64,000 nucleotides of DNA from Amblyomma americanum. Its lineage: Eukaryota > Arthropoda > Arachnida > Ixodida > Ixodidae. The notes under the pieces were generated by a model. That model saw only the letters and a list, made by a program, of their open reading frames with translations. It was not told the DNA's origin and did no database searches. The DNA lies in assembly GCF_052857255.1 (NCBI RefSeq), contig NC_135497.1, positions 193,925,632 through 193,989,631 on the forward strand. Reading direction: 5' to 3'. Shown here in pieces: positions 47,757 through 57,783 of the stretch. Numbering within the stretch: position 1 is the first letter of the stretch; each line of letters starts with the position of its first letter. Made by a program: the position numbers and the translations under genes.

Positions 47757-48537
47757 TGAGTGAAATGGACAAGTGAAACGCATTCGCCTGATCTTTTTAT
47801 TTTTAATTTTCTAAGTGTAATAAATTTTGTTTGCATGCTGCGATTTCAATAATTATTTTTGCACTAGTCTCTAGAACACATGATGAATCCATTTAATGAG
47901 ATTAATTGGCGCTGAGGAAAACATTGTGGTGAGCCTCTGAGTGAAATGGACAAGTGAAACGCGTGTTCGCCTGATTCACTTCACTTCACTTTCACTTTAT
48001 TGCCTTAAAAGGAGGCCCCCGGGTTGGGGGTGTTACATAAGGGGTGGGTTACATGTATAAAACAGATTTAATAAACAAAGAAAACATGTAAGGTACATAA
48101 ATTATTTGCTGTTAATTATAGTCTCTGAACAGTTCACAAATGTTGTTGGACAGGTGATTGCGGCGATGCCGTGTGGAAGGCCGTTCCAGTCCATGGCTGA
48201 ACGTGGAAAGAACGACGATGCAAATGTAGTAGTGCGCGTACGAGGCCGGGTAACTTGAAGAGGATGACCAATGCAGGGGGAAATGCGTGCCGGTGGATTG
48301 ATGTAGGGCGGATGATGGAGTGAGCTGTAATAAAATTTATGAAACAGGTACATACTAGTGATACGACGTCTACAAGCTAGAGATCTTTTTATTTTTAATT
48401 TTCTAAGTATAATAAATTTTGTTTGCATGCTGTGATTTCAATAATTCTTTTTGCACTAGTCTCTAGAACACATGATGAATCCATTTAATGAGATTGATTG
48501 GCGCTGAGGAAAACATCGTGGTGAGCCTGTAAGTATG
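47757..48537. repeat. Tandem duplication of a ~182-bp unit, second unit split by a LINE
   Basis: Unit 1 (47757-47938) runs from GAGTGAAATGGACAAGTGAA to GTGGTGAGCCT. Unit 2 starts with the same GAGTGAAATGGACAAGTGAA at 47939, is interrupted after TTCGCCTGAT near 47975, and resumes at about 48382 with TCTTTTTATTTTTAATTTTC, ending in GTGGTGAGCCTGT. The two units are nearly identical by eye. Confidence 0.88.
47977..48381 (-). pseudogene. CR1/L2-like LINE 3' end, 5' truncated
   Basis: On the minus strand, 48380-48102 reads LFHKFYYSSLHHPPYI, NPPARISPCIGHPLQVTRP, then FFPRSAMDWNGLPHGIAAIT and a stop at 48102. A PR-x-x-x-WNGLP block near the end is typical of CR1/L2/Jockey-type reverse transcriptase proteins. 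A 3' untranslated part follows with CCCCCAACCCGGGGGCCTCC and ends AATAAAGTGAAAGTGAAGTG, a repeated GTGAA tail rather than poly(A). Only the last 90 or so codons are present, so this is a dead, 5'-truncated insertion. Confidence 0.85.
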
Positions 48538-49214
48538 TAACACGTTATAGAAGGATCAGAGAAAAGGCAGCGCACTTTCTCGTTGTGATTGTTTGAAGCG
48601 GGTGGTCGGCCATCTTGTTCACGTTGGTGATCATATGTGGGAAAGCCCACTTGCGGAATTTTGCAAAAGGTCAAGCCTAGCAGCGTCTGAATGCGATCGG
48701 TCCACGCAATAAACGCCTGAGAAGAAAGTGAGAAGGGCGCATTTGTATTGCTTTCCTGGCACTCTAAACCCGATCGTCGGATAATTTGCTGAGATGTTGT
48801 GGTCGATATTGTGGTTTTGCCATGTTTGAATTTATGAATGTCGGCGCAGTTTGATCGCTGGCGAATGATAAAAAATTTCTGAACATTCCTAAATGCGCAA
48901 ATATCAATTTCTTGAATATGAATATGAACTGAATGTCAAACATATTCGATTCATATTTGAAATTGTGAGATCTAAAGGTTTTTTTCAGTTCCATGTAAAG
49001 TGCCGTGTAAATGAATTTGAATGCCGTTAGTTCAGTGGCAGTTAATACTGCGTGCATAGCAGGTATAAATTTCCCCTTGTAGCATACATTAGCAATTCCT
49101 CTGTATTGAGCTTTTTTGCTCTCGGACATTCCAGTATCAAAGGCCCTTTGTCATCTGCTAATGTTGTGATTAAAAGCAATAATTCTCCCTTATTCATTGT
49201 GTGTAGTGAAACTG

Positions 49215-49369
49215 CAGTGAACTCTCGTTAATTTAAACCTCCAGTTTATTCAAACTGATGCCTTGGTCCCATCAGTATCAACATCTAAAAGGCTTCTCTT
49301 GATTCAGACTGCACATAATTTGAACAGATTTTCAGTCCCCTTTGAGTTCAGATCATCTAGAGTGAACTG
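49215..49369. mobile_element. Short MITE of the 24882 family
   Basis: Left CAGTGAACTCTCGTTAATTT, right (reverse complement) CAGTTCACTCTAGATGATCT. The right part (CACATAATTTGAACAGATTT, TCAGTCCCCTTTGAGTTC) is a diverged version of 25930-25970. It is 155 bp long. Confidence 0.65.
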
Positions 49370-49566
49370 CACTTCATTCTTGTAATGATTTTTGTTATTG
49401 CCGGATTGCACATATCCCTATCTAAATGCCATACATTTGAAGCATAGTAACAAAAAGGCTGACTCTTGATGCTTTGTGTTGTGAGCATGATTAGGCACTT
49501 CATTTTCTTGCTGTTTTGTCATTTATAGCAACACTTGTCACTGAACAGTCTGTGTGATTTCTTCAG

Positions 49567-49629
49567 GCTCCTGAACCTTCCAGAACAAATGGTGATGAGA
49601 AGCCTGATGTGAGCCAAGCATTGAAAAGG
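49567..49629 (+). CDS. VIRMA: VIRMA exon l (short linker exon)
   Basis: The acceptor GATTTCTTCAG ends at 49566 and the donor AGG|GTAAGC starts at 49630. It has 63 bases, 21 codons, phase 0 to 0. It encodes a polar segment, APEPSRTNGDEKPDVSQALK, with no hydrophobic repeat pattern. Both neighbours also meet it in phase 0, so skipping it would keep the frame. Both splice sites are good, but conservation is low, so this is the least family-supported exon. Confidence 0.75.
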
Positions 49630-50204
49630 GTAAGCATGTGGCATTTCTAGTTTTGTGTATTTCAGTTCTACTGTTTTTTCTCTTTTACCTTGTAGAAGCA
49701 CCACTCAGCAAGAGTTCAGCCTTATATTTTATTTATAATATATTTGCCCTCAATATATTGGTTTAAATTTATAGCTATACAGGTACTGCAGTCTCCTACG
49801 GCAGAAAAGGAGATGTTCTCAGTAATATGGCAGGATAAAATCAATGATCTGACTTAGAGTCGAGGAATCTTTACACATACTAACTCCAGAAGAGGCAGAA
49901 TTGTTTAATTGTAAACTGTGCTTCTGTGCTTAAGTACTGAATGTTTTTATGAGCACTACTGATTTCGAAGGATATTGACAGCAACTTTGTATTTATTGTT
50001 GATTTAGCACATAAAATTACAGCAAAAACTCGACGTGACAAAGTTGCACATGAAACCGAAAAACTTAATTTGTGAATTTCTTGTGAGGTCAAGGCTTCTG
50101 TGTAAAGTTTCAACACTCCAAATGACCCCACAGGTCTTTAAAGGGATGCTAAAGGGGAATACGAAGTCTAGCTAGGTTGAGAGATTACTGTCCCAAGGTA
50201 GCAG

Positions 50205-51460
50205 ATACTCTATTTTCTGATGTAATGTGCATCCTCACGTAATTTCTGCACCTCTTATTTATTACTCGAGTTTATAGAGAAAAAGAACTTTTGCTCGCAC
50301 ATTTTATGCTCCCTGCTGTGCCAGACTACCAGCATGCACGCGGGTGCGCACAAGTACAGAGCACAAGGCAGACTTGGGAAGATTGGCATGGCTGCATCGC
50401 CGTATGCAGCTCCGAAAGTGCGAGTGGCGCAAGGACGCTGCCACGCCGACCCCCTAAAAAATTAGAATTGCGTGTCGTTTGCCCGACTCGCTCAAGCCGG
50501 TGGTCGCTTTCTCAAACGAACAGTTGGCAACCTCCAGCGCACGCTCAAATCCAAAAGTACCGAACCATTTGCTGTTCGGTTGGCCTTTAGTCAGCCAGGC
50601 CACACGCACACAATAGTGCTGTTTTTATCGCTTTTTATCCATTTGCCCCTGACTGCTGGATTGTACAGATTTTTTTTGGCCAGTGAGGGATGCAAGTTGC
50701 GGGTTCGAGGCACCGGCAGCAGTTGTGGGGTTGACTTGCGGAGATAAGTACGTTCTCCCCACTCAATCGCGGCTGACACGGTTCAAAGCCGCCCGGACCC
50801 CAATTCGTGATCGCATACGCTACTGAGCGCACGATAACCACGGCGGGCCTTGCTCTGAGGGAACAAAGGAACGACACATTGGCTGACACAAACAGGCATT
50901 TATTGCTACAGAAACAATAACGCCAGGTAGCAACAAGGTACGCTAATGAATCGAGGTCGTCCGACTCACCAGCAAGGTTCCGAGCGAATGTTCGCCTGCG
51001 CTAGGGCAAGGGATATATACTCCGAAGGCCGGACGGGACGAGTACGGGAGACTGTCTCCCCGTCGCTTCCTCGCCCCGCCGGCGAAGAGCGGAGCCGCGA
51101 GCGACACGTCCGCCCGCGCCGACGATCCCAGCCGAAGCCCCCCATGCCCCCTCTCCCGCGTGTGGGCTTTGGCAGTCTCTGCGCAGCGATGCTGGTGCCC
51201 TCTCTTGCCAGTTAATGTAACTCACAAGGGAATGCGCTCAGCCTCGAGGTGAGACCGCCGCTGCACGGTGCCTCGCGGGAAAGCAAACTCAGGGGGCTGC
51301 AGGGCAGGTCCCCACACAGTATACGGCATAAATTGCAGGTTATGACCTTTGTAGATTTTCTTAGGACATGTTTGCGAAATCTCTTCATAATTTGCACGCC
51401 CCCTTTTTGAACCTGTAACTAAAGAAAAAAAGTGCACAGATTGTACAAGTAAATACAGTA
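50205..51460. mobile_element. TIR element of the 59510 family, carrying a solo LTR
   Basis: The left end ATACTCTATTTTCTGATGTA and right end GTACAAGTAAATACAGTA are diverged versions of the 59510-60279 termini. The interior shares CCCGACTCGCTCAAGCCGGT-type and AAAGTACCGAACCATTTGCT-type blocks. A 593-bp LTR interrupts it. Confidence 0.75.
50724..51316 (-). mobile_element. Solo LTR of a Gypsy-like retrotransposon
   Basis: The segment starts TGTGGGG and ends CCCCACA, with TG...CA borders. It is flanked by CAGT on both sides (50720-50723 and 51317-51320), a 4-bp target duplication. On the minus strand it has a TATA box (GGAGTATATATCCC near 51010-51022) and an AATAAA signal (50898-50903) in the right order. 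It is GC-rich, unlike its surroundings. No primer-binding site, coding region or second LTR follows, so recombination to a solo LTR is likely. The Gypsy assignment is inferred from duplication size and layout. Confidence 0.78.
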
Positions 51461-51479
51461 TACCGTTTTTACCGTTTTT

Positions 51480-51510
51480 TAGTCAACACCGTGCGAAGCG
51501 GTGTTGACTA
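51480..51510. repeat. Perfect 12-bp hairpin
   Basis: TAGTCAACACCG and CGGTGTTGACTA flank a 7-base loop, immediately right of the TIR element at 50205-51460. Confidence 0.9.
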
Positions 51511-52739
51511 GCGTGGTGAAGCTTTTCGCTTCAAAAAGCAAGAACACGCCCACATATTCTCCCATGCATGCAGGTATTACCCCATGCATGTAGCCACCGC
51601 CACCAGCGCTCCTGTCAAGGATGTATAGCGTCTTGGCGCTCTGCCAAGTTCGCCAAGCAAGCCACCCCCTCTGGAGCTCCCCTCAAAAGATAAACACGCC
51701 TGATGTTATCATGCACAGCATCTTGTCGCGCTGCAAGGTCTGCACTGTGGACAGCGCGAATCAGTGCAACGCACTAAGAAAAGGTTTAAAAAGTACGTTC
51801 TCAATGACAAAAGGGGGGGGAGGTTAAGATACATCGCCTTGCGTTACCTTGCATTTAGGTGTCATTTTTAACCAGTTCATGAGCGCACAAAGGGGTGGAA
51901 ATGGCGGAAACTACCTTTGTGTGAGAAAAGTTGCAAGGCTGCAGCTAAGCAAGCTCTTCGCTCCCCCCTCCAGCAATTGTGACAATGATAACGCTTGGTT
52001 CCCAAGGCCGCGCGCAAAGCGCCCTCACGGATTTCGCCACACCGGTCTGTTTGGGCAGTTTTCACGTCATTCGCTTCGAAATGTCTTTTTTTTATATATA
52101 AAACTTTCAGACATTTTGTTGGTAAACACTTTCCCAGTAGTCAGAATTCTGTCATTGTAGCCGTTATTTTGCTGATGATTTTATCGTTATATGTGGTTAA
52201 TTATACTTAGGGCAATTGTAAAATTGATAAATCCTAAGAATGTGATCGTTATAAGCAATATATCATTATATCTGGTGGGATTACACGTAATGCAGCTTCA
52301 CTGCCCTTTGGTGCAAGCTTTTGTGTGGTAAGAGTGCTGAGTAAAGTGTGTCTTTTGGCAAGTCTCCTTCAAGCAGTCCTGTCTCATGTATAACATCATT
52401 TGATCACATGGGTGACGTATATCAGATGTGCCATTGGAAAGGAGTTCAATTTGGAGCACAGTCGAGCCCACTTATAACGGCTGCAGTTATAATGAACGCT
52501 CGCTTATTACCAACAAGGGCGGTGCTACTGCCAAAATATACATTAAGGCAATGGGACTGGGTCCCAGATACAACGAACAATCGTGCATCATAACTCAGAA
52601 CGAACGAGGAGGTCTCATAAACTCTGCTCCCCTGCCCAAAAAATCACGTGGAGATAGAAGAGCGTCTCTGGGCACCCCTGACAGCCTTGTCCGAAAAAGA
52701 AACGTGGGGAGCCAGAAACGCAATAAAAAAAGGGCTGAC

Positions 52740-52965
52740 ACTGCCGACAAAACAGCACAGTTTTACCAGATGCTGCTGTCGAAAACTCATGCCTTGAAAG
52801 GCGACACTTACACTGGTGAAAGACACAACAAACTTTTGATAGAACATCTTACTGGGCACGAGGAGAACGGCAACGACCGCCGGTAGTTCATTGTCATCGG
52901 CAAGTCTCGCGCAGTGCAATACTTTAAGAGCTACGTTTTCATGCGCTACAGGCCAAAACATGAAG
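52740..52965 (+). pseudogene. Tigger-like transposase, first fragment
   Basis: Reads DTADKTAQFYQMLLSKTHAL, KGDTYTGERHNK, then after frame disruption FIVIGKSRAVQYFKSY. This matches the start of the DDE domain (normally NxDETxLF-x-M-x-PxKT...KGxxxxGxKxxK) and the following LxVIGKSxxPxxFKN block. The DET is altered to DKT, and stops follow. The continuation lies at 54858 after the nested insertion. Confidence 0.8.
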
Positions 52966-53014
52966 GTCTAGATAATGTGTGACTTTTTTTTTTCATGCAG
53001 CGAGTGTGCAACTA

Positions 53015-54751
53015 GGGGCCGAATCCACGAAACGGTTTTGGAACCGGTTCGCTTCCCCATTGGCCGCTGCGCGCGATTGGCCGCGTGTCGGGACCGCAGT
53101 TTTTGTACACGTCACACCAGCCGTCAATCAAGTGAAAGTGAACCGATGTGCCGTACGTCCGTGGAACCGAGACGCTGGCATTCACTTCATTGTAAATGTG
53201 GTTATTCCGTTTGCCTCCTTGATGTGCCTGCTGTTGAGTGATCGTTATCGGCGGCCGAGCGTACGTGAAGATTCCTTCGACATGCCTGATGATGCTTTTG
53301 GGCGACATTTCATGCTAAGGAGCTAGTACTCCGGCGGTCCGCCGAGCTAGAGGACCAACAAGGGCCGCTATGACGAGAGAGAAACATCGGCGCGCTTCGT
53401 TTCTTTTGCGACCCCAGTCTACCGAGTGAATGTTAGCAGGAGGACATTGGGAACCTGCGATACGTGCAGAAAATGATGGAGAAGGTGCTGTTGAGAATCT
53501 GCCTGTGCCTCTTCGGGTGTCACCACGCGTGCTTGCAGTGTGAAGAACGGATAAGAGAGCACTGTCATTGAGCTCTGTATCATCACAAATGCTTCGTCGT
53601 GGCGCACGTTATAGGTTTTCTTCAAGAACTTTCGCTGTTTCACTGCAGTGATAGCAGAAAAGTCCACATTGTTCTACTTATCATATAACACTGCTGCTTT
53701 TCTCTGAGCCATACTCCCTTTCTTTGCTAAGTTAAACATGAGATGTGGCAGGTACCCTGCGTTTGCGTCGTTTTCTTGCAGTAAACTTTACTTGCATCAG
53801 TTGTGTTAACACTAGTATCAGGAATGCATAAATAAAGGGATGTCTCACGCTTTTAGCTAAAACTAGCATTTTATTACCATGAGGATGAGTTTTACTCGCG
53901 GTCTGATAGAGGAATATACGATCAGAAAAAGTAGTAGTGAAAGCTTGGTTTGTTTTATGAAGTTTAACGTCCCAAAGCTTTTCAGGTTATGGGGTATATT
54001 GTAGTGGAGGGCTGTGGATAACTTTGACCACCTGGGGTTCTTTAACCTGCACTGGCATTAATTAGTATGCGTGTTTCTATCATTTCACCTCTGTCGAAAC
54101 GCGACCGCCGCAGTTGGAATCGAACCCACGTATTTCAGGTCAGCAGCCGAGTACCATAACCACTGTGCCACCGCAGTGGCTGGGTAGCAAAGGTGGCAGC
54201 CAGTCATCCATCGTGGACAGCTAGATGCAATTCGTGGATGCTACGTGAGCTGTAATGGCGCGCTACTTTGGGTCCTGTCTCCTGCTCGTTTGTTTTCTTT
54301 CTTCATTAGGTGCAGTGTAAATATTCTGTGACATCCATAGTAATATTTCGTCCACGCGTGTCTTCGTCCCACTTCTGTTTACGAACACCGTTTCTTCTGC
54401 GTTGCATGTTCGCAAACTAGTCCAACTTCAACTATACTGTTCCATGACCTCAAGTGGCAGTCCTGCTGGCGCATCGAGTTCTGCCGACCCAGGCGGCAGC
54501 CTCTGCATGCCGGGACTCTCACCGTATCACACGAAAATGACAGCAACGAAAGTTCTGCAGTATCACAAGCTTCCCGTGCAAGTTCAAAAATGATCGGCGC
54601 CCTCTCGTGAGCGTAAAAGAAAGCTCGCATGATCGTTGATTGGCTGCGCTTTCCCCCTGGTCCGCCCACAAGGTTAGCCCCACCTATGGCTGCGTCAAAA
54701 GGACGTAGCAGCAAAGCAAACTGGTTCCAAGTGAACTGTTTTGTCGGCCCC
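53015..54751. mobile_element. Nested TIR element inside the transposase pseudogene
   Basis: Left GGGGCCGAATCCACGAAACG, right (reverse complement) GGGGCCGACAAAACAGTTCA; the next bases TTTTGGAACCGGTT and CTTGGAACCAGTT also pair. Superfamily unknown; no clear target duplication. It carries a SINE at 53945-54184. Confidence 0.78.
53945..54184 (-). mobile_element. Ruka-type SINE, full length, minus strand
   Basis: On the minus strand it reads GCCACTGCGGTGGCACAGTG (A-box region), GGTTCGATTCC (B box) and GTTAAAGAACCCCAGGTGGT, ending GGGACGTTAAACTTCATAAA. It is more diverged from consensus than the copies at 26691 and 36322. Confidence 0.9.
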
Positions 54752-54857
54752 AGGCATAAGTTCCAGTGGTGCGATGGGTATTGCGCACGATTTGCTCGCT
54801 GAGTGGCTTGTTGAGTCCGCGACCATGGCATAGCAAATAAAATACGACCTCCAGCTC

Positions 54858-55178
54858 ATGCTTGATAACTTTGCAACGCATCATATTTTGCCCTTTTCTG
54901 GCTGTAATCACAACGTTCTCGCCACCAAGTGCCGAGTGCAGGATTCAGCCACCAGAAATACTTTAGGTGTCACTTATGTGCTCCAGATATCCTATCATCA
55001 GTGCATCATCTACCTCATGCTGATAGCAGTTCACATACCAAATAGCGATGTTCCAATTCGGATGTCTTTATTTGCTGCTGTGGGACTGACTATGGATAGC
55101 GTCAGGAAGTGCTTCCATAAAGCATGCTTTATGCACCAAGGAACGACTGAGAGCACTGATGAACATTCTCGTGATTAG
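54858..55178 (+). pseudogene. Tigger-like transposase, second fragment
   Basis: Starts MLDNFATHHILP, corresponding to the conserved LLLDNxxAHxxP block with the second catalytic Asp. Later it reads RMSLFAAVGLTMDSVRKCF and HKACF, matching the WDSVxxxTIRxCFxKAGF region. The segment with QPLDQGI is not readable. It continues the fragment at 52740-52965 in the same orientation, separated by the nested element. Confidence 0.75.
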
Positions 55179-55697
55179 ACGCATGTGGATTTGTAACAAG
55201 GTGTTGCTGATACACAATTGGCCGAACATGATTTCGCCTGAGATTACTTCATTGGTGCGGATCATGACGTAGGCATCGCTAAGACATGCACTGGCGAAGC
55301 TATTGCACGCAAAGTACAACCGCTGCCTGACTGCCAAGAATCTGGTGATGATGACAAGAAGGCCAACGAGTAACTAGTTGCTGTTAACGCTTTAACCACG
55401 ATTAGTTATATCCTGTGCTTCAAGCAGCTTAACTGTTGGCACTTAAGACATTGGCGAGGAATATGAAGTATGACTGGTCTTGATGGCTTGGAAATCACCG
55501 TGGTGTGGTCTCCTTTGAAGAAGCCGACACGCATAACGAACTTTATAAAAATTAACGGCAGTTTCTCATGAATTTCGCATTTCTGGCTTCAAAAAGAGAA
55601 ATCCACATACTACGAACTTCTGATACAACGAATGCAATCTGCGCGACTGGCTAGTTCATTACAAGTGGGCTCAACTGCATAATATTTGAACAGGTGA

Positions 55698-57188
55698 GAT
55701 ATAGTGCCACGTATAAGCCAACTCCGAATAAAAGCCGACCTTCCCAACTAGCAGCCCTCACTGGGGAAAAAAAAAGTTGACTCCAAATATAAATCAACGC
55801 TCCTTCCTTCCTGCTCAAAGCAACTGGCACATAATGGTGCAAATGCAAGGCCAGCAGTCGGTGGCAAAATAGTGCACCTTCCTTCCTTCAACATTTGCGT
55901 GTGGCCCTGGTGACTAGCCTGGTAAGCGATGAGCCAAACTGCAAACAGTCTTGCAGTTTTGGATTCCAGAGTGATGTAACTCTGGAAGTGAGGCATGCTC
56001 TGGAGGTGATTCACGCTCTAGGGGTCACTGATTGCAAACACTAAATTTGCTCTCATGCTATGTACCAGTTGTCTGGGAAAGCGACCACCAGAGAGAGAAT
56101 TCTTATTCTCAGAACTGAATCGCAGACACATAAACATTTTTTTTTTTTTGATAAATGGACCTTCATGCATCCTGACAGTAATGGGCACCTGTACAGGGTG
56201 CTTGCTACCCACAGCTGATCAGTAACTACCTTATGCCCCTGTCTCATGGGCAGTTTGAATGCCCACTCAGTCAGCGGACGTCGAACTTAATATAGAGTGG
56301 CCGGTGCCACACAGCAGTATTCACTGATAACTGAACTCAGTGGGGATGCATTAAGTGCAGGTTTGGGATTGACTGTTGCAATCTCAAGGGCCCTTGAGAG
56401 CAGCCTTCCAATTATTAAACATTGAAAATAAATGTGATATAGAAGCCCAAACAAGTAAAAAAAATCTTTGATTTAATTACAAAAATTTTAAACTACAATA
56501 ACCAGTTCAAAAATTAATTTTTGTTCGGCAGTCAGAGTGACAGCTCTACAAACTGTCTAGTGGTCAAATGTATACAAACCGATGCTGTTCTTGCGAGACG
56601 TGCCATGTCGATTTGTCCATTTTTGCCTCTTAGCATGCTTTGTGGCAACCAAAGCCAAGAAGTGCGCCACAGGTGTGTGTTGCAACAGTAGTGGCTACGA
56701 ATGTGACAAAAGTTGGTCACTGATCTGTGGTAGCTTTGCCGGCAAATAGTGAATGCTTCTGAGGTGAAGTGCGCATCACTGCCCATCATTGGCCTGACAT
56801 CGCTGTCTGTGTATTGTGCCGAGCTGAAGTATTTGAATTGCTTTTTCCAAACAAACTTTAAATTGATAACAGCACTTCAGTTTACACCTCGTTTTATTAC
56901 TGCTTCACTTTGTGTTTTTACTCATTGTTGCTACCCCTAGCACCGTCTTTTGGATCGTATGCTCACTTCTCAATGATCATTGAAGTTGGTTGTGTGGCAG
57001 CGGTGTATCTGGATGGCCATAGAAAATTTCAGTGGCCATCGGCTCAATGGGCATTGAGAGTGCCTGTGTGATAGGGGCATTAGACCCCACAAATAGGTCG
57101 ACTTCGTGCATAGGACAGCATTCCCAGTTTGGGATGGCCATTTTTGTAAAAAAAAATTAAAGGTTGACTTATACGCAGCAATATACAG
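55698..57188. mobile_element. TIR element, imperfect ends
   Basis: Left TATAGTGCCACGTATAAGCC, right (reverse complement) TGTATATTGCTGCGTATAAG, then CAAC on both. The interior has no recognised ORF. The ends resemble those of the element at 57784. Confidence 0.65.
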
Positions 57189-57426
57189 TAGGATTTTTCA
57201 TGATTTTTTTTTTGTTTGTATACATTTTATTTCCAATATATGATTCCCTTTTAAGCAGGCTAGATTGAGCACAAGAATGTTATGTGTATTAACATTAAGG
57301 TGACTGCATTTTGACAAAGCAGATACTTTATGTTGTGATTCTGTTGCCTTGCAGGTGTAAATTTTTGGCTATGCCTAATTGTCATTATCCTCTTCTTTCT
57401 TTCTTTGTCCACTACCTGACCACCAG

Positions 57427-57587
57427 CTCGTGAATGCTCTACCATCAAAGGAGCAGCTCAATACAATATGCTCATCTCTAGTTCAACACCTGACAAATTC
57501 TTCTCACAGCTATAGCACTGTGGTACTGGCACTGCGCATATTGATCATGCTGACAGAGCACGACTTTGGTTTTTATGCTGTAAAGAC
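57427..57587 (+). CDS. VIRMA: VIRMA exon m
   Basis: The acceptor ACCTGACCACCAG ends at 57426 and the donor AC|GTAAGT starts at 57588. Length is 161 bases, phase 0 to 2. It encodes VNALPSKEQLNTICSSLVQ, then STVVLALRILIMLTEHDFGF. The TEHDFGF motif corresponds to the conserved AEHDYG segment of VIRMA as remembered. Confidence 0.92.
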
Positions 57588-57783
57588 GTAAGTACATTTT
57601 TTCTCTATGTATGTGGTTTAGCTTTCAGTACCCATTGTCCATTAATAATGTGTGAATAGAAATGTATGCACAAGAAATTTTTTTTCTTCGAGTCAAAGAG
57701 GAAAGAAGAGTGTCTCTTGAACTGTAGAAAACATGTATAAGATTGAATTGCAAGTTTTGGTGAGTTACTTTTTTTACTATTGA

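Larger units (their letters stand above)
46560..48965. mobile_element. Second, diverged copy of the 4772-6225 element, enlarged by insertions
   Basis: GCGGAGCTGGG, AATGCGCGGGC, TTAAGAGGTGCGCAGGTTAT and ATGCACCATGCAATAGGC (46650-46850) match 5405-5610. GTGGGAAAGCCCACTT, ATTGTGGTTTTGCC and CAAACATATTCGATTC (48630-48950) match 5890-6200. Between them lie extra sequence, a tandem duplication and a LINE 3' end. The outer termini are eroded. Confidence 0.7.
43471..49566 (+). other. VIRMA intron k-l
   Basis: Contains Tigger fragments (43774-44319 and 46230-46451, minus strand), a TIR element (44711-45278), a degraded element (45300-45888), a relative of the hAT-like element (about 46560-48965) with a tandem duplication and a LINE 3' end, and a short MITE (49215-49369). 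Confidence 0.8.
52459..55677. mobile_element. Tigger-like element containing two nested insertions
   Basis: Left CAGTCGAGCCCACTTATAAC, right (reverse complement) CAGTTGAGCCCACTTGTAAT. CA, rather than TA, stands on both sides. The plus-strand transposase remnant is split by an element at 53015-54751, which itself holds a SINE. Without these the element would be about 1.5 kb. Confidence 0.85.
49630..57426 (+). other. VIRMA intron l-m
   Basis: Contains a TIR element with a solo LTR (50205-51460), a perfect 12-bp hairpin (51480-51510), a Tigger-like element with two further nested insertions (52459-55677) and a TIR element (55698-57188). Confidence 0.8.
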
